Source: Cladopsammia gracilis | Lineage: Eukaryota > Cnidaria > Anthozoa > Scleractinia > Dendrophylliidae | Length of the DNA stretch: 64,000 nucleotides | Assembly (NCBI GenBank): GCA_022457155.1 | Contig: JAJGOT010000010.1 | Location: 3,212,001 to 3,276,000, forward strand | Direction of reading: 5' to 3' | In this document: one piece after another, positions 47,085 to 59,100 of the stretch | Layout: the number at the start of each line of letters is the position of its first letter | Position numbering within the stretch: position 1 is the stretch's first letter | The notes under the pieces: model-generated | The model's input: only the letters and a program-made list of their open reading frames with translations | Databases searched by the model: none | What the model was told of the DNA's origin: nothing | Position numbers and translations under genes: made by a program

Positions 47085-47549
47085 AGTTGAATCCTGATAA
47101 CTCAAACCTCCAAGGGAAATCGGAAAAGGTTAGAGTTAGTGGGAATTCGAGTTATCAGGGTGATTGGAACTGATGACCTGAAATTAGGCAATACTGTAAA
47201 TGGTGTTTGTTTACATGCTTGATGACTTATCAAAATGCCTTTCATTTAATCAGGTTAACTGTCCAAGAAAGAGTTAACCTAGAACTATTTTTTAAACAAA
47301 GGACAATGTATACACTAATAAACTCTGTGTTCTGAGTGACATCTGTATGTTTTGACTTTGACAGATGAGGTTCAAGTTATAAGAAATAACCTGAAGGGAA
47401 AACGAAATCACTCCTTGTTAGCAGGAGGTTTGAGTTACCAAGGGTAAAATTACAGTAAATATATAAAGCAAAACCAGTGGAAATTGATTTTGGTTTGAGT
47501 TAGCGTGAGGTTCGAGTTTCCAAGGGTTTGAATGTTTGGGATTCAATTG
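47085..47549. mobile_element. 465-bp MITE with AGTTGAATCC ends
   Basis: AGTTGAATCCTGATAACTCAAACC... at the left is inverted at the right (GGTTCGAGTTTCC...GGGATTCAATT). Internal GAGTTA(T/G)C and CAAGGG blocks recur several times. Confidence 0.55.
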
Positions 47550-47689
47550 TAAATGAAACCGTCAGTGATATTGTGAAACACAAAAACTTGGTTTATCGAC
47601 TGAGTACATAAGCTAAATTAACCACTGTAAAGAGATTAATAAAGCTGGCGTTTTGAGCGCTAACCCTTGTCAAGTCAGTGATAAAGCCA

Positions 47690-49391
47690 AATTTTCTTGT
47701 TAGAAGATAGTTTCTGTTTGTATGTGCATACATGTAATATAATTATTAATTCAATGGGGGAATAGGATTGCCAGTATTTTATACGAGCAGAATATTGCCT
47801 CTGAAATTCACACCTTCGGGTGACTGTTAAAAGCTTCAGGGTAAGCCAGAGATGTGAAGAGGTTAACGTTTCTTTTGAAACTCATTCACTAATTTCCACA
47901 ATAAAAGACAGATGATCATGGAGTGACTGAGGGCAGTGTTAACAAATCTTCATGTTGTTTTGTTTACTCTAATTTATAACACTGTTTAATTAAAATAAAA
48001 TTTAGATCTGACGATGTTTTATGTTTGTTTCATTCTCTTTGTTGAACTCAGATGAGAAATTCAGACAGCGTATATTACCCAGGGAGAGTACTCGGGTATA
48101 TTAGTGAAAGGGAAGGCCATTATTTTTAGGGTTTGAAATTAATTATTGGGGGACTTTTTGGGTTAGAAATGTTCTGGTGGATTTTTTTTGTCAGTAATAT
48201 ATTATTTACATTATAATCTGTAAAACAGTTACTCAAATCCTAATGTTGTTAGAACATTGCAGTGATCTTTCTGTGCATACAGCTACTTCAAATTTTCTGA
48301 AAATGAGAAATAAAATATATTGTTATATAGCTGGAGTTTTTCTCAATACAATGCACGCATTCATTGGTTGATTCATGGTCACGACATCTAACAAACAGTT
48401 TCCCGTCAAACGTCCATTAGTGGGAAACATTTTTTACATCAGAGGATAACAGTACACACTTGCCCGCTAGTGCACATGATCAGACGGTGACAAACGGTGG
48501 CATGATTATGATGCGATTGATGTTTACCTCAAGTGCTCGGCACATTTTTAAAACTGTGTTTTTTTCATGAAGAAGAAAGCTTAAACGTAACAAAATTAAT
48601 CACTTAATGACTGATCCTTCGGGAAACAGTGTATTTTGTTTCCCTGGAAACAAAATTCACTGTCATTAATATATGGTTCTGGTTCTGTCCTTCACCAAAA
48701 TAACATAAAGCAAGCCACTGCCAATTATAACTACACTACAGCCCTATTCTCCAATCTGGGTCTGATGTTGGCTCCCACTTCTTCTAACTATCTGAAAATT
48801 AGGCTAGATGCTGGCTGCTGGTTGTTTTCACCATAAATATGATAACATCTTCTCAAACTCCTTAAGGTAACCTCCTTAAGGTAACTAAAGTAGTTCGAGT
48901 GTTTAGAATTTTGTTAATCTTGGGCCCACAGTAATTGGCGGCAGCTGTTGTAGTCACCCTGCCATAACCCAGTAGTTGTTTTCTTTGTTTTTTATCATTT
49001 TGTTAGTTATTTATTTGATGGCGAAGTCTAATAAAAAAAAAAAAGAAAAAGAAAACAAAGGACATCACTATCATGGAGGAAGTTTGGATATGTGATTAAT
49101 TACCATAAAATTTGGTGAACTTTTGCTTTGAATTGCTCCAAGAATTATTAAAGGTTTGAGAAGCCATTGAAAAGAGTGTTTTATCAGGTATCCAAACACC
49201 TCAAATACAGTTAAAAAAAACTCAGCTGTGTCTCGTATGGATATCCTGATGAAACACTTTCTCATTTTTTGATATATTACACAACTAAATAGAATACAGA
49301 GAAGGTAGAATAGAATACAGAGAATACAAACAGAGTAGAATACAGAGAAGGTTACTCCATATTTTCTTGATTCTGTAACCTTTGAATGTTT
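47690..49391. other. Gene-free interval between convergent genes
   Basis: No coding region is supported. It contains the presumed 3' untranslated regions of the zinc-finger gene (+) and the SWEET gene (-), whose ends were not determined. Confidence 0.4.
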
Positions 49392-52300
49392 CTACACTGG
49401 TTTGGGTGACTTTATATCATAAGTTATAGTCCTTTGAGAAGTGCTTGGATAAAACACAAAGAGAAGTAGTTGCATTGATCCTAAAATAACACCAACACCA
49501 TTAGGGACCTAAAAATAAAACAAAAAAAATAAACTATAAATTATATACATGATGACCTATTCAGATCAGTACTGCTATAAAGTGACTTTAACCCTTTCAC
49601 TCCCAAGAGTGCCAAAGAACAAAATTCATGAAAAATCCCAAATTTAATTTTGTAAAATATTGAAAAACTAATGATGCCATGAAAAAGTACTGCTGAAGAG
49701 GTTTCATTTGAATGGTCATATCAAAGGATTTTGTCAACAGATGCAAAAGTTAGAACTACACTATATGTACATGTCTCCATAACTGACTCTGGAAGTTAAA
49801 GGTGTTTTTGTTGTTCTTGCCAAATGTAGGGGTATATTATAGCGAATGGTCAAATCTGAGCCTTGCCAAGATGCCTAGATCCTGGGGTCAATTCAATAAA
49901 ACTTTTACAAGTGTACGGTAATATTACAAGCTAGTGTAGCCATTGTTTCAGAGGTTGAACAGAATGGCTACACTTACATTTGTATAAATTATACTTGTAA
50001 AAGATTTATTGAATTGACCCCCGGTTTAAAAATCTCACATATAAAAATGACAAAAAACACCCTAAAAGGATGTACAGGAATCTCGTTTGATGGGCGTGGC
50101 TTAAAAATAATTTTTACCCTTAAGAGGTACCAATTTTAAAACAACACATGGCATATTCTGACATATATTTTCAGCTCAATACTTTTCCGCAATAATTCTA
50201 ACGATGGTCATTTTAGATTATAGTACCCTAAGCAGTACCAATCTATAAATTTTGACCCCTAAAAGGTACGACGAGCGCTCCCGTCATTTTTATATGGGAG
50301 TCCCCAGGGTTCTCCTTATCAGGCGGTAACCGGTAAAATTTACCGCTTGAAGCAGCACTTATTACCGCCTGTAACCGCTTGCCCCCCCCCCCCCCCCCCC
50401 CCCCCCCTTAGCGCGTCAGACTTTCAACCTGAAGGTCGGTGGTTCGAAGCCTGGTCTCTGCCGTCGTGTTGTTTCCTTAGACAAGAAACTTTACTCCACA
50501 CTTTCTCTCTCCACCCAGGTGTATAAATGGGTACTGGCGACAAAATGCTGGGGGTAACCCTGCGATGGACTAGCATCCCATCCAGGGGGGAGTAGCAATA
50601 TTCCTAGTCGCTTCATGCTATAGAAACCGGGTTTAAGCTCCGGCCGTTATGAGCCTTCTGGCTCGGGTGCGCGACTTTACTTACTTTACTTAACCGCTTG
50701 CCCCTGGAAAATTTTAAAGACACACAGTTTTCCCTTTACCGCTTAGCAAAAATCCCTTACCTGCTGAGCTGAAATTTAGGGAGAACCCTGAGTCCCCCCC
50801 AGGATATGACATATTACCAAGATTTCAAAACTTGGCTAAAATTTACCAACACCCCTTGTGACATGTGGCCTTAAATGTGTGGGAGGAAGGGGGGGGGGGG
50901 GGAATGTGGATCTGAACATGCTGTACTCTTTTCTCTCGGATCCCACCCTTTCCTTGCATATTTGGTGGCTTCCATCTCTTTTCCCATTTTAACTAGTGAA
51001 TCAATATGCAAAGCATTGAACGACTTATAGCAGAGGGACATCATTTTCACTTGATTGCTCGATCAGCTGATGACATTGAGCCCATGATATGTAATGGTCA
51101 GCTACCTTACCAATTTGGATGGCATTTGAGGGAGGGGAGGGTGGGGAGTTGGATGTAGGGAGTCAGTGAACCAAAACATCAAGATGGCAGGGACCTTATC
51201 AGGGCTTTTGATATTTTGCGCGGTCGTGGAGCCGTAAAATTCAGGTAAATCCGTGAAATTCGCTAGAAATCTTACCAAATACATGTCAGTACAACATATT
51301 TGAAACTTATCTTGGCTATTGGGGCTGTTTACTTGCCATAAACTTGCAAATCTATCTTGAAATTTCGTCACTGCAATGAGTAAACAACGTCCCAAAACTA
51401 CCAGGCGTTCTTAGATTAATGTTGCAAAAAACTGAAAGTCCTGGAAAATTTGATGTTTTTTTTCCGCGACCTATCAGAAGTCCTGCCTAATGAGTCCTAT
51501 TCACAAGTTAGCTCACAGGAGCCTTTGCTTTAGTTGCAAAATGACATGCAGTGCTGTAATTTAATTCTCATTTTCCCCACTTTACACCCTCTCTTTTTCT
51601 GTTTCCTATGGACTGCACTGCCCCTTGTAATTTCTGCCAGGCTTTAATTCCCCTTCCTTTTGTAGGGTTTGGCATCCATTTTTAACAAAATTCCTGTTGT
51701 GAGCAGAGGCCACAAAAGTTGAGCTGTTTTAATTCACAACTTACCAAAATAAATTTATCCTGAATTAAATGTCCATAAATTGTCCAAAGAAGAGAGACAA
51801 CAAATGTTGCCAAAGACAATGAAAATGTCATAAACTCTGTGCTCCTATGTCTTATCACATGTACCTACAAAAAAGAAAAAAAATGGCTTTTTTTAAAACC
51901 AAAATTAAACTTTCCTTATTGATGCTTATTTATCAGTTGTTCCTTTTATGGTAGATGCAGAATTGCCATGGCAACACAGAATCTAAAGAATGGCAAATAC
52001 TTTGCAAGAATTTGCCTCAATTCTTTAACTGTATCTTGATTTTCCTTAGGTGAAATTTTTTTAAACTTTGCTATCTTGTGGAAATGGTTATGACATCTTA
52101 ACACACAAATACAAAGCAAATTTGAAGCATTAATTTTTCCCAAATCTTGGTCAAAATAGGGATTTATGCCCCTTTGTACCAAGCCCTTCATTAATACCTT
52201 GATTTAATTTTGAATTTTACAAAAAAGTTAACATTAAGAATAATTCTTACCAAAGATATAAGGGGTGATCCATATACTGCTATCGTAAATCCACTAGCAA

Positions 52301-55300
52301 CAAATCCTAGATGCAATACTGCTGTGTCATAATCTCCAGTGTAATACTTTATATAAGTTAACAATAAACAAACTCCCAGGAAAGATACCACCAGTCTTTG
52401 CAATAATGGTTTCTGTCGAATGAACAAACAAACAAAACGTGAGAAGTTCTTTGATGATGTTACTCATGAATGATGTTGTTGATGTTTCTACAATCAAATC
52501 AATCAATCAAACTTTATTTAAAAACAGGGTAGCCCATTCAGCCGAAGCTGGTATCCAGAGGGGTCCTGTATAATAAATAAATCTATACAAATATACAATA
52601 TCTAAAAGCCATTTATTAAAGGCCATTCAAGATATAATAGTGAAACAAGTGAAAAAAGTGAAACAACTTGTGTTCAAGATCAAAACTTCATAGAATTATA
52701 TATGATGATTTAATCAACAGCTCCTATGAGCTTTCTCATGAATAATAAATGTTCGGACCCTCCCCTCTCCTAGGGGTTTTTGCTCCACCAATTTTAAGCA
52801 CAATTTTTTTCAGGTTTGTGCAATTAATTTTTGCGCAGTATTTTTATTTCCGGTGAGCTACGCATGCCACTCTTTGATAGGGAAATCACCTGACCTGTGT
52901 GCCAATGCACAGAGAGTGTTTGATACACACTCATGCAGCTGAAAATCCTTTCTAGCCTCCTCAAAGTTGACACAGACAAAATTTGCAAATTACATTGGGC
53001 ATTCATAAGACAAAGTCCTCCAGTCCTCTCACTGTCAACTTGAATTTTAATATAACAAAAGGACTGTATAAACATGAAAGAACTTACCCTATCTCGATCT
53101 CTTGTATTTAAATAATAAAATGCAAGATATAAGGACTGTGCGATGATTCCTAATATTCCAACAGTACATAAGGGAACATCACCTATTAAGACTCCATACT
53201 TTGTCCAAAGAATGGAGCTGGAAAAATAGGAGCAAAAAAAAGTTAAACAAGACACACACACTGCCCTCTCCTAAACCCCTCCCCCTACTTTGTCCATGCA
53301 ACATAAATTTGCAGTTTCCTTGTAGAGATGGGCAAGACAAGCAAATCTTGACAATCGTATATGGTACTGACCTTGACTTCAACTTCCAAAATTCAAAAAG
53401 AATAAACAGGATAAAGGTAAGGTAAAGTCGCACAAGAGCCACGATGGCCCACACAGCCGGAGCTTAACCCGGTTTCTGTAGCATGAAGCAACTAGGAATA
53501 TTGCTACTCCCCCCTGGATGGGATGCTAGTCCATCGCAGGGTTACCCCCAGCATTTTGTCGCCGGTACCCATTTATACACCTGGGTGGAGAGAGACAGTG
53601 TGGAGTTAAGTTTCTTGTCTAAGGAAACAACACGACGGCAGAGACCAGGCACCGAACCACCGACCTTCAGGTTGAAAGTCCGACGCGCTAACCACTAGAC
53701 CACCGTGCCGCCCACAGGATAAAGGGCCTGGCTAAACTAAGAAAATTTGTTGTGGAACCATTGTTTCTCCTAACATGGCTATCAAATTGGGAAACATTTA
53801 TTTTGAAAGCAAAATTGCATCCAGGAAGTAAAAATGCATTATTTGACTTGATTCAATAACATCATTTTCCATGCATCTGGGAAGCAAGAATAGCATCTGC
53901 AATAAATATTTTCTGTGCAGCTTAACTGGGAAACAGTTGCATCCACAACGTTTCCTAGTTTAGCCAGGCCTTTATATACTCTGAATATGAACTCTTCTTC
54001 ATGGGCAATTTGTGAATTTGGCACTATATAAATATTATTACTTTTATTATTATTATTTCTGAGGGTAAACCACCAGAACACCTCTAGTAGCAGCGCTCCA
54101 AGCTGCGACCATTTTGGTTGCCATGGCGAGTGAAAAAAAATTGCCGAATGAATTATCGGCAAAGGTCGCCTTTTGGCGACCAAAGGATTTAAACTCAAAA
54201 CGATAAAGTTGACTTTATGTTTTATCGATTTTTAATTGAATCATTGTTAAATCAAAGAAATATTACGATGCTTTTCTCCTGTATAAGGTCAATGATGAAT
54301 CTGTTCCTCTTGCATCGCAAGGCATGTGTACTGGCATAAGGATCTGCGTAATGCAGCTTCGAATTCATTGAGCGGCCATTTTGAAAACCCAGCAGTAGTG
54401 TCTTCATGTAAAGTAACATGAAGTGTCTTGCGTTAATGTTAAACGACAATTTATGGCGACTGAAATTTTCCAGTGGCGACCATTTTAGAAACGTAGGTCG
54501 CCAAAAGGCGACTTATTGAAAATATGAGCTTGGAGCACTGAGTAGCCAGAAACAATAATTAAGGTAGCTCTCACAAGCTAAGAAAGTTACCACTTCCAAG
54601 AAAAAAAATTGGGAAAATAATCATGAAGAATTTCAAAACACAAAATCCTCTGCACACCCTTTTTCTTAATCCAAGTAACAGCATCCCCCCACCGGCATCA
54701 AATGTCTGTGCATACATCAAACCAAAGCCAGTTTTCTGGTTGTCACATATTGAAACAGTAAACAAATGTACACTGTGCCACCCAGTCATATAACATACTT
54801 TGCTTTAAACATGCTTCAAATGTTGTAAGTAAAATCATAAAATGTTTTAGTAAACTCGCTGACTCAGGAAAAAGTTATGAGCTTTGAGCTCTCAAAGTAA
54901 AAACCTTACTTTTAACAGACTTTTCTTAATTTTTTACATATATTGTTGTTCTAAAAATTGTTTGCATGACACCAGGCAATAGTTTGCCTTGATTTTTTAT
55001 GGAGGAAATTCTTAAAGCCTGCGGACCGGTAATCACAACATTGCAATTTGCATATGCTCACAGTTTGACCAAGGATAACCTCCCACCATGCCTTCAATAC
55101 CCTGTTTCGCAGATACGGCATCCATATCGATTTTGCCCCCAGGTCATCTTATAATGAACATTGAAAACAAAGGAATATATTAAAATAAATGGTCATTATG
55201 GGATGCCCTGGGGGCAAAATCAATATGGCTGCCGTATCTGCGAAAAGGGGTATGGGATCTGGGGATAGTTACTGGGGACTGGTAAATTATTTAGGACATT

Positions 55301-55963
55301 CAAGAAAAAAACGTTACCTCAGACAGGTAGTCAAGAATGGAAAGAAAGTTATATTCTTTGTATTTCCTTGGCGTTTTATTTTTAAACAAACTTGTCTGAA
55401 AAGAAAGAAAACACAATTATGTACTCGAATTTAGAAATAAATGGAAGTGAGAGTTTATTACAAAAATTGTTACAACAAAGAAATTGGTGTTGATTTTTTG
55501 TTGCAACAATCACGTATCGCGGTTAAATTTCAATATACACGCGTAAAACAATCAAGAAAAAAAACTTCTTTGTTGTCGCTTGTTCGACCAATAAACAAGC
55601 GACAAATGTCTTTGTGTTGCCAGGAAATGAACACTTTGCAATGATATGTAATTTCAAAACCAAAAACCCAAACGAATATTTCTTAATTCTCCGTGGCAAA
55701 ATTTCATTGATAACTTATCTTTAGCTTGTGATAAGCTAAGATGAGAAAGAAATTCTAAACATTTTACATGTAAAAACGAAGATCTCTCAGCCGCTAAAAC
55801 TTTGTGAGCTGTTTGCTTTGTACTAAAATAAAGTTAAACTCGCGCTTAAATAAGCTTACGTTTCATTATAATATTTACAAAGGATCAGTACTTACATCCC
55901 CGTTGAAAGAAGTCCAAACTGAGACAGTGTTGCACTCCATGAGATAAACTGTTTTATATCCAT
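49392..55963 (-). CDS. SLC50A1: SWEET sugar transporter (SLC50 family), six exons
   Basis: This is a uniporter moving glucose-type sugars across plasma or internal membranes. Exons (minus order) are 55963-55896, 55395-55318, 53217-53088, 52412-52251, 51864-51745 and 49508-49392; phases agree and give 224 aa, the usual SWEET length. Two MtN3/saliva three-helix repeats are visible. Repeat 1 runs from FISWSATLSQFGLLSTG through NITFFPFLTTCL, LWTKYGVLIGD and VGILGIIAQSLYL. Repeat 2 runs from FLGVCLLLTYIKYY through GSPLISL, RSTEFMTFSLSLATF, SLLWTIYGHLIQD and PNGVGVILGSMQLLLF. The conserved SWEET landmarks PFL, W-x-x-YG in both repeats, YGSPL, STE and PNG-x-G are present. The short tail ends SPKPV. 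It is divergent from MTHFS with 193 bp between start codons. In a symbiotic cnidarian it could handle photosynthate; that is speculation. Introns hold two SINEs, LINE debris and MITEs. Confidence 0.94.
49588..49805. mobile_element. Single-unit copy of the TTAACCCTTTCACTCCC MITE, reverse orientation
   Basis: It begins TTAACCCTTTCACTCCCAAG and ends CTCTGGAAGTTAAAGGTG, with one internal unit. It lies in the last SWEET intron. Confidence 0.7.
49878..50024. mobile_element. Hairpin MITE with GGGGTCAATTCAATAAA ends
   Basis: GGGGTCAATTCAATAAAACTTTTACAAGT is inverted at 49995-50024 with two mismatches, and GTAGCCATT and AATGGCTAC pair inside. Noncoding. Confidence 0.65.
50305..50795. mobile_element. 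Inverted-repeat element carrying a SINE insertion
   Basis: AGGGTTCTCCTTATCAGG at the left and TTAGGGAGAACCCT at the right are imperfect inverses, related to the 33493-34418 element. The SINE at 50386-50690 splits it, as shown by the duplicated target TAACCGCTTGCCCC. Confidence 0.55.
50386..50690 (+). mobile_element. tRNA-derived SINE with poly-C at its 5' end
   Basis: The body starts TTAGCGCGTCAGAC at 50408, with RNA polymerase III box B GGTTCGAAGCC at 50441-50451, and ends in an ACTTACTTTACT-type tail. A perfect 14-bp target duplication TAACCGCTTGCCCC flanks it (50372-50385 and 50691-50704). Compared with the copy at 53417-53713, about 20 bp carrying box A are missing and replaced by a run of 26 C (50382-50407). 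Confidence 0.85.
50990..51545. repeat. Dispersed repeat with inserted MITE
   Basis: The outer parts match 35330-35560. The stretch 51200-51492 (TCAGGGCTTTTGATATTTTGCG and, inverted at its right end, CGACCTATCAGAAGTCCTG) is absent from that copy and so looks inserted. Confidence 0.5.
52495..52700 (-). mobile_element. LINE 3' end fragment with TGAT-type tail
   Basis: On the minus strand, a segment containing GCCGAAGC-GGCTTCGGC-like stem bases and AATAAAGTTTG ends in a TGATTGATTGATT microsatellite (52495-52512). This is the typical 3' terminus of CR1/L2-like elements. No coding part remains. Confidence 0.5.
53417..53713 (-). mobile_element. Full-length tRNA-derived SINE
   Basis: On the minus strand it starts GGCGGCACGGTGGTCTAGTGG at 53713, with box A TGGTCTAGTGG and box B GGTTCGGTGCC (53649-53659), followed by a tRNA-unrelated body and a short tail at 53417. 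A perfect 12-bp target duplication ACAGGATAAAGG (53405-53416 and 53714-53725) flanks it. It lies in SWEET intron 2. Confidence 0.88.
54092..54541. mobile_element. MITE with AGCGCTCCAAGCT ends
   Basis: CGCTCCAAGCTGCGACC at the left and GAGCTTGGAGCACTG at the right are inverted. GTCGCC(A/T)TTTGGCGAC palindromes occur near both ends. Noncoding. Confidence 0.55.
55096..55253. repeat. Foldback element in SWEET intron 1
   Basis: AATACCCTGTTTCGCAGATACG (left) pairs with CGTATCTGCGAAAAGGGGTAT (right), and GATTTTGCCCCCAGG pairs with CCTGGGGGCAAAATC. Confidence 0.65.
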
Positions 55964-56156
55964 AAAATGAATGCTTATGAATGCGCCGTTCTTTCCGCCA
56001 TTTTAAATCCTTTGGATTCACGCGGGGGATTGGGTACCGCAACACTTATTATTCTTCTTTCCCGCGCGATTTCCCGCTGGGAACGCCTGCTTGAAATTGC
56101 ACTTTCGCGATCAGAAGTCATCGATCTTTCCTTGCAGTTTTTCTTTTGTTTTAAAA
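55964..56156. promoter_or_regulatory. Compact divergent promoter of SWEET and MTHFS with paired E2F-like sites
   Basis: Only 193 bp separate the two start codons. Two adjacent TTTCCCGC motifs (56058-56065 and 56070-56077) match the E2F consensus, and an inverted CCAAT box (ATTGG) lies at 56029-56033. TATA boxes are absent. E2F input would suit a folate enzyme needed in S phase; its effect on the transporter is unknown. Confidence 0.6.
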
Positions 56157-59100
56157 ATGGCTCAGGTTGCAATTCACGAGGCCAAGAAAGTATTGCGACG
56201 TGAACTGAAGAAAAGAATTGCAGGAATGTCAGATGAGCTTAAAATGAAAGAGTCCACGTCGATTGTTAACAAGGTAACTTCTGACAATAATTAGGCTTAA
56301 TATGCGAGGTTAGATGGTAATCCAATAAAAATGTTCATAATAAATTTGAATGATGTGAGCCCTGGAGGCTCAGCAGTCTGCGCTGCCTAGGACCAGGGGG
56401 AGGGGGGGGGGGGGTTACTTTAGTCTCGTGTATAAGCAATATGGGTGTGTGCCGCTGTGAAGGGTATGATTTTCAAGCAGTTTAGTCTGTGATGAGGTTT
56501 AGAGATCAGAGAGTTTTGGTTTAGAACAGGGGATCATTTGCTGGGAAACTGATCAGTGGCATGAAGAATTAAATCTAGAATAGAAATTAAAACTCGGAAG
56601 AGCAAGAGCCTTCACTAAAATGTGACATGGTATTGTTGTAATTAGTGTATACTGGACTATAAAAGTGGTACAGTTCTAAGAACAGCAAGTCTGAGATAAG
56701 GTAGGGATTTTCTGTGGCTAGTCTAGTATAGGGTTACAAAATCAACCATGCTTTTGGAACAAAGAACGTACATATACTACAGTTTCCGTTCATACAGCAT
56801 GCTTTTAGAATGAGGAATACCGGTATACATAATATTCCTGTTTCCTTTCGAATCACAGAAACCACCTTTATTTGGGACTAAAAGGCTAGGGGATAAATTA
56901 CTGGATACCCTGTCTTGTATCGTTTCAGAATGTTTATGATGTTTTAACAGTGAAAGTTTGTATCTTCAGAGTCACATAAATGTGTGCAGACCTCTCAACC
57001 CCAAAATACCAAAAACCTGGAGATTTGAGGAAAAACCTGGAGATTTTTCGAGGGTATAGAAAAAAATAAAACCAGGTGTTCATCAAAATATAGTTTTTGT
57101 TTCTGTTTATCAATGACGTAAAATATTATGCCACCCTAGCAACAGAGAAATTAACGTTATTTTGAAGGCTTCAATACACTCACGGTTTAGGGTCAGTGCT
57201 CATCATTATATGCCTTAGAACTGTGCATTTCGACAGAATTGGCACCAGAAAATGAATTTTAAAACTAAGGCAAAAATGAAAATATTTAAGGAAAGTGTAT
57301 TCCATCGGCTTGTGAATCTGCTTACTTTGAGATTTCTGTGCCTCATCGATCGTGAGACCGAGAGGTCTGTGTGTGTATCGACAATCTCTATAGTAACTGT
57401 TGGTTTAAATTGTAAGCTTATTATCTGTGATTATGTTATTGTTAATTAGACCATTCAAATCAGAGATGATAGACACTCAATAATACGAATTTGAAAATTT
57501 GTAAATTATCACTGTTGTCGTTGCTCTGAAAATTACCACAGTGTTATTTTTATTTATCTTTTTTTTTTAGCTTTTTACAATATGTTTCATTATGCATATT
57601 GGTAAGTCATAAACTAAGGTAAATTTTAAAGAAAGCAACAGCTGGGGACTCCAAAAGGTAGTATTTGATTAGAATTAGATTTTGGGATTAACAGGTTTTC
57701 CACTTAAGAAAATGACAGACCTTACAAATTTGGGTTGAAAAAACAAGCAACCTTACTAACACAGTGGTCATGCTAATGGGATGGTCGCACAGCAGAGCTC
57801 TACTGTAACTGCATCACTGCAATCAATGCAACAGAATGCAGTGCTATGCAATAGCAAGATGCATACTGATGGGTTGCATGGTCACATAGCAGGGTTCTAC
57901 TGTAACTGCATCACTGCAATCAATGCAACAGAATGCAGTGCTATGCAATAGCAAGATGCATACTAATGGGTGCATGGTCACATAGCAGGGTTCTACTGTA
58001 ACTACATCCCACTATGCAGTACTATACAATAGGCGATTCTTTGTTACAATGAAATCTATGCTGAATATTGAAAGGGTATTATAGCTTTTTCTGGAAGTTT
58101 GAGCCCGGCAATATACTAGATACCCTATTTTCTCAATTAAACGCAGGGCCACAAATAAACGCCAGGTATAATAGAGGAAGTGATAAGTAAGCCCCTCAAA
58201 CGTTTATTTGTGGTATAATAAACTTAAGATTTAAGGGCAAGGTACATGGCTGCCAAGAAAAACGAATAATAGCCCTTTCTTAAAAAATGGCGTTCGAGAA
58301 AAAACTGCTGATTCAAAGAAACACCGGGTCCACTAGGCCAAGTTTGAAATAAACATTGGGGGCATTTAATTGAGAAAATACGGTACTCTGTGCAAATTAT
58401 GCTGTTTTAAAACTCCAAATGTTACAAAGAAGGTATGGCTCATTATGGCAGCAATTTTGCAGTTTATGATAACTGATATTTCGTCAAACATTACATGAAA
58501 AGAGCTAAATATTACATAGCTCTTTCAACTTTTGAATTCAATTCATATTAAGCATAGTACCTTCTCTAGACATAAATTTGTATGCTAATAAAAAATGTAA
58601 ACAAAGATGACATCAGCAAAGATTTGCCTCTAGCAAGATGCTAGCACGACTGTAAGGCAGAATTTAACTGCAAATACTACTGAATTGTTTCAATTCTTTA
58701 TATAAGCTCCTTGGAATGGAAGAGTACAAGTCAAGCAAGAGAATTTCAGTTTATCTCAGCATGCCATCTGAAGTGCAAACTGAAGGAATTTTGAAGGTAC
58801 ATTTCAAATTTTTCATAGATCATACAGTAATAATTAAGGCTGTTTTTCACAGCAGTTGTGTGAGGGAGTGAGTGACAACTTTATTTATAGAAGGTGACAC
58901 ATAACAGTTTTCACTGACGAACCAGCAACCCTCTATGTTGCTGTTGCTGCTAGTTGCCATATTTTTTATTGTCAATATATAACAATTTTGTTCATTCCAG
59001 AATTCCTCACAACAGTTTCTAATTAAAGAAATTCTTAGTTTTAACTTACTGGTACTGCTGGAGAACTAAATGTGTTGTTCCTTCCATCTTAATGTTCTTC

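Noticed and set aside
50408..50480. Functional tRNA gene
   Set aside because: Box B is present but the tRNA cloverleaf and box A are absent, the tRNA-unrelated body continues for 250 bp, and target duplications flank it; it is a SINE.
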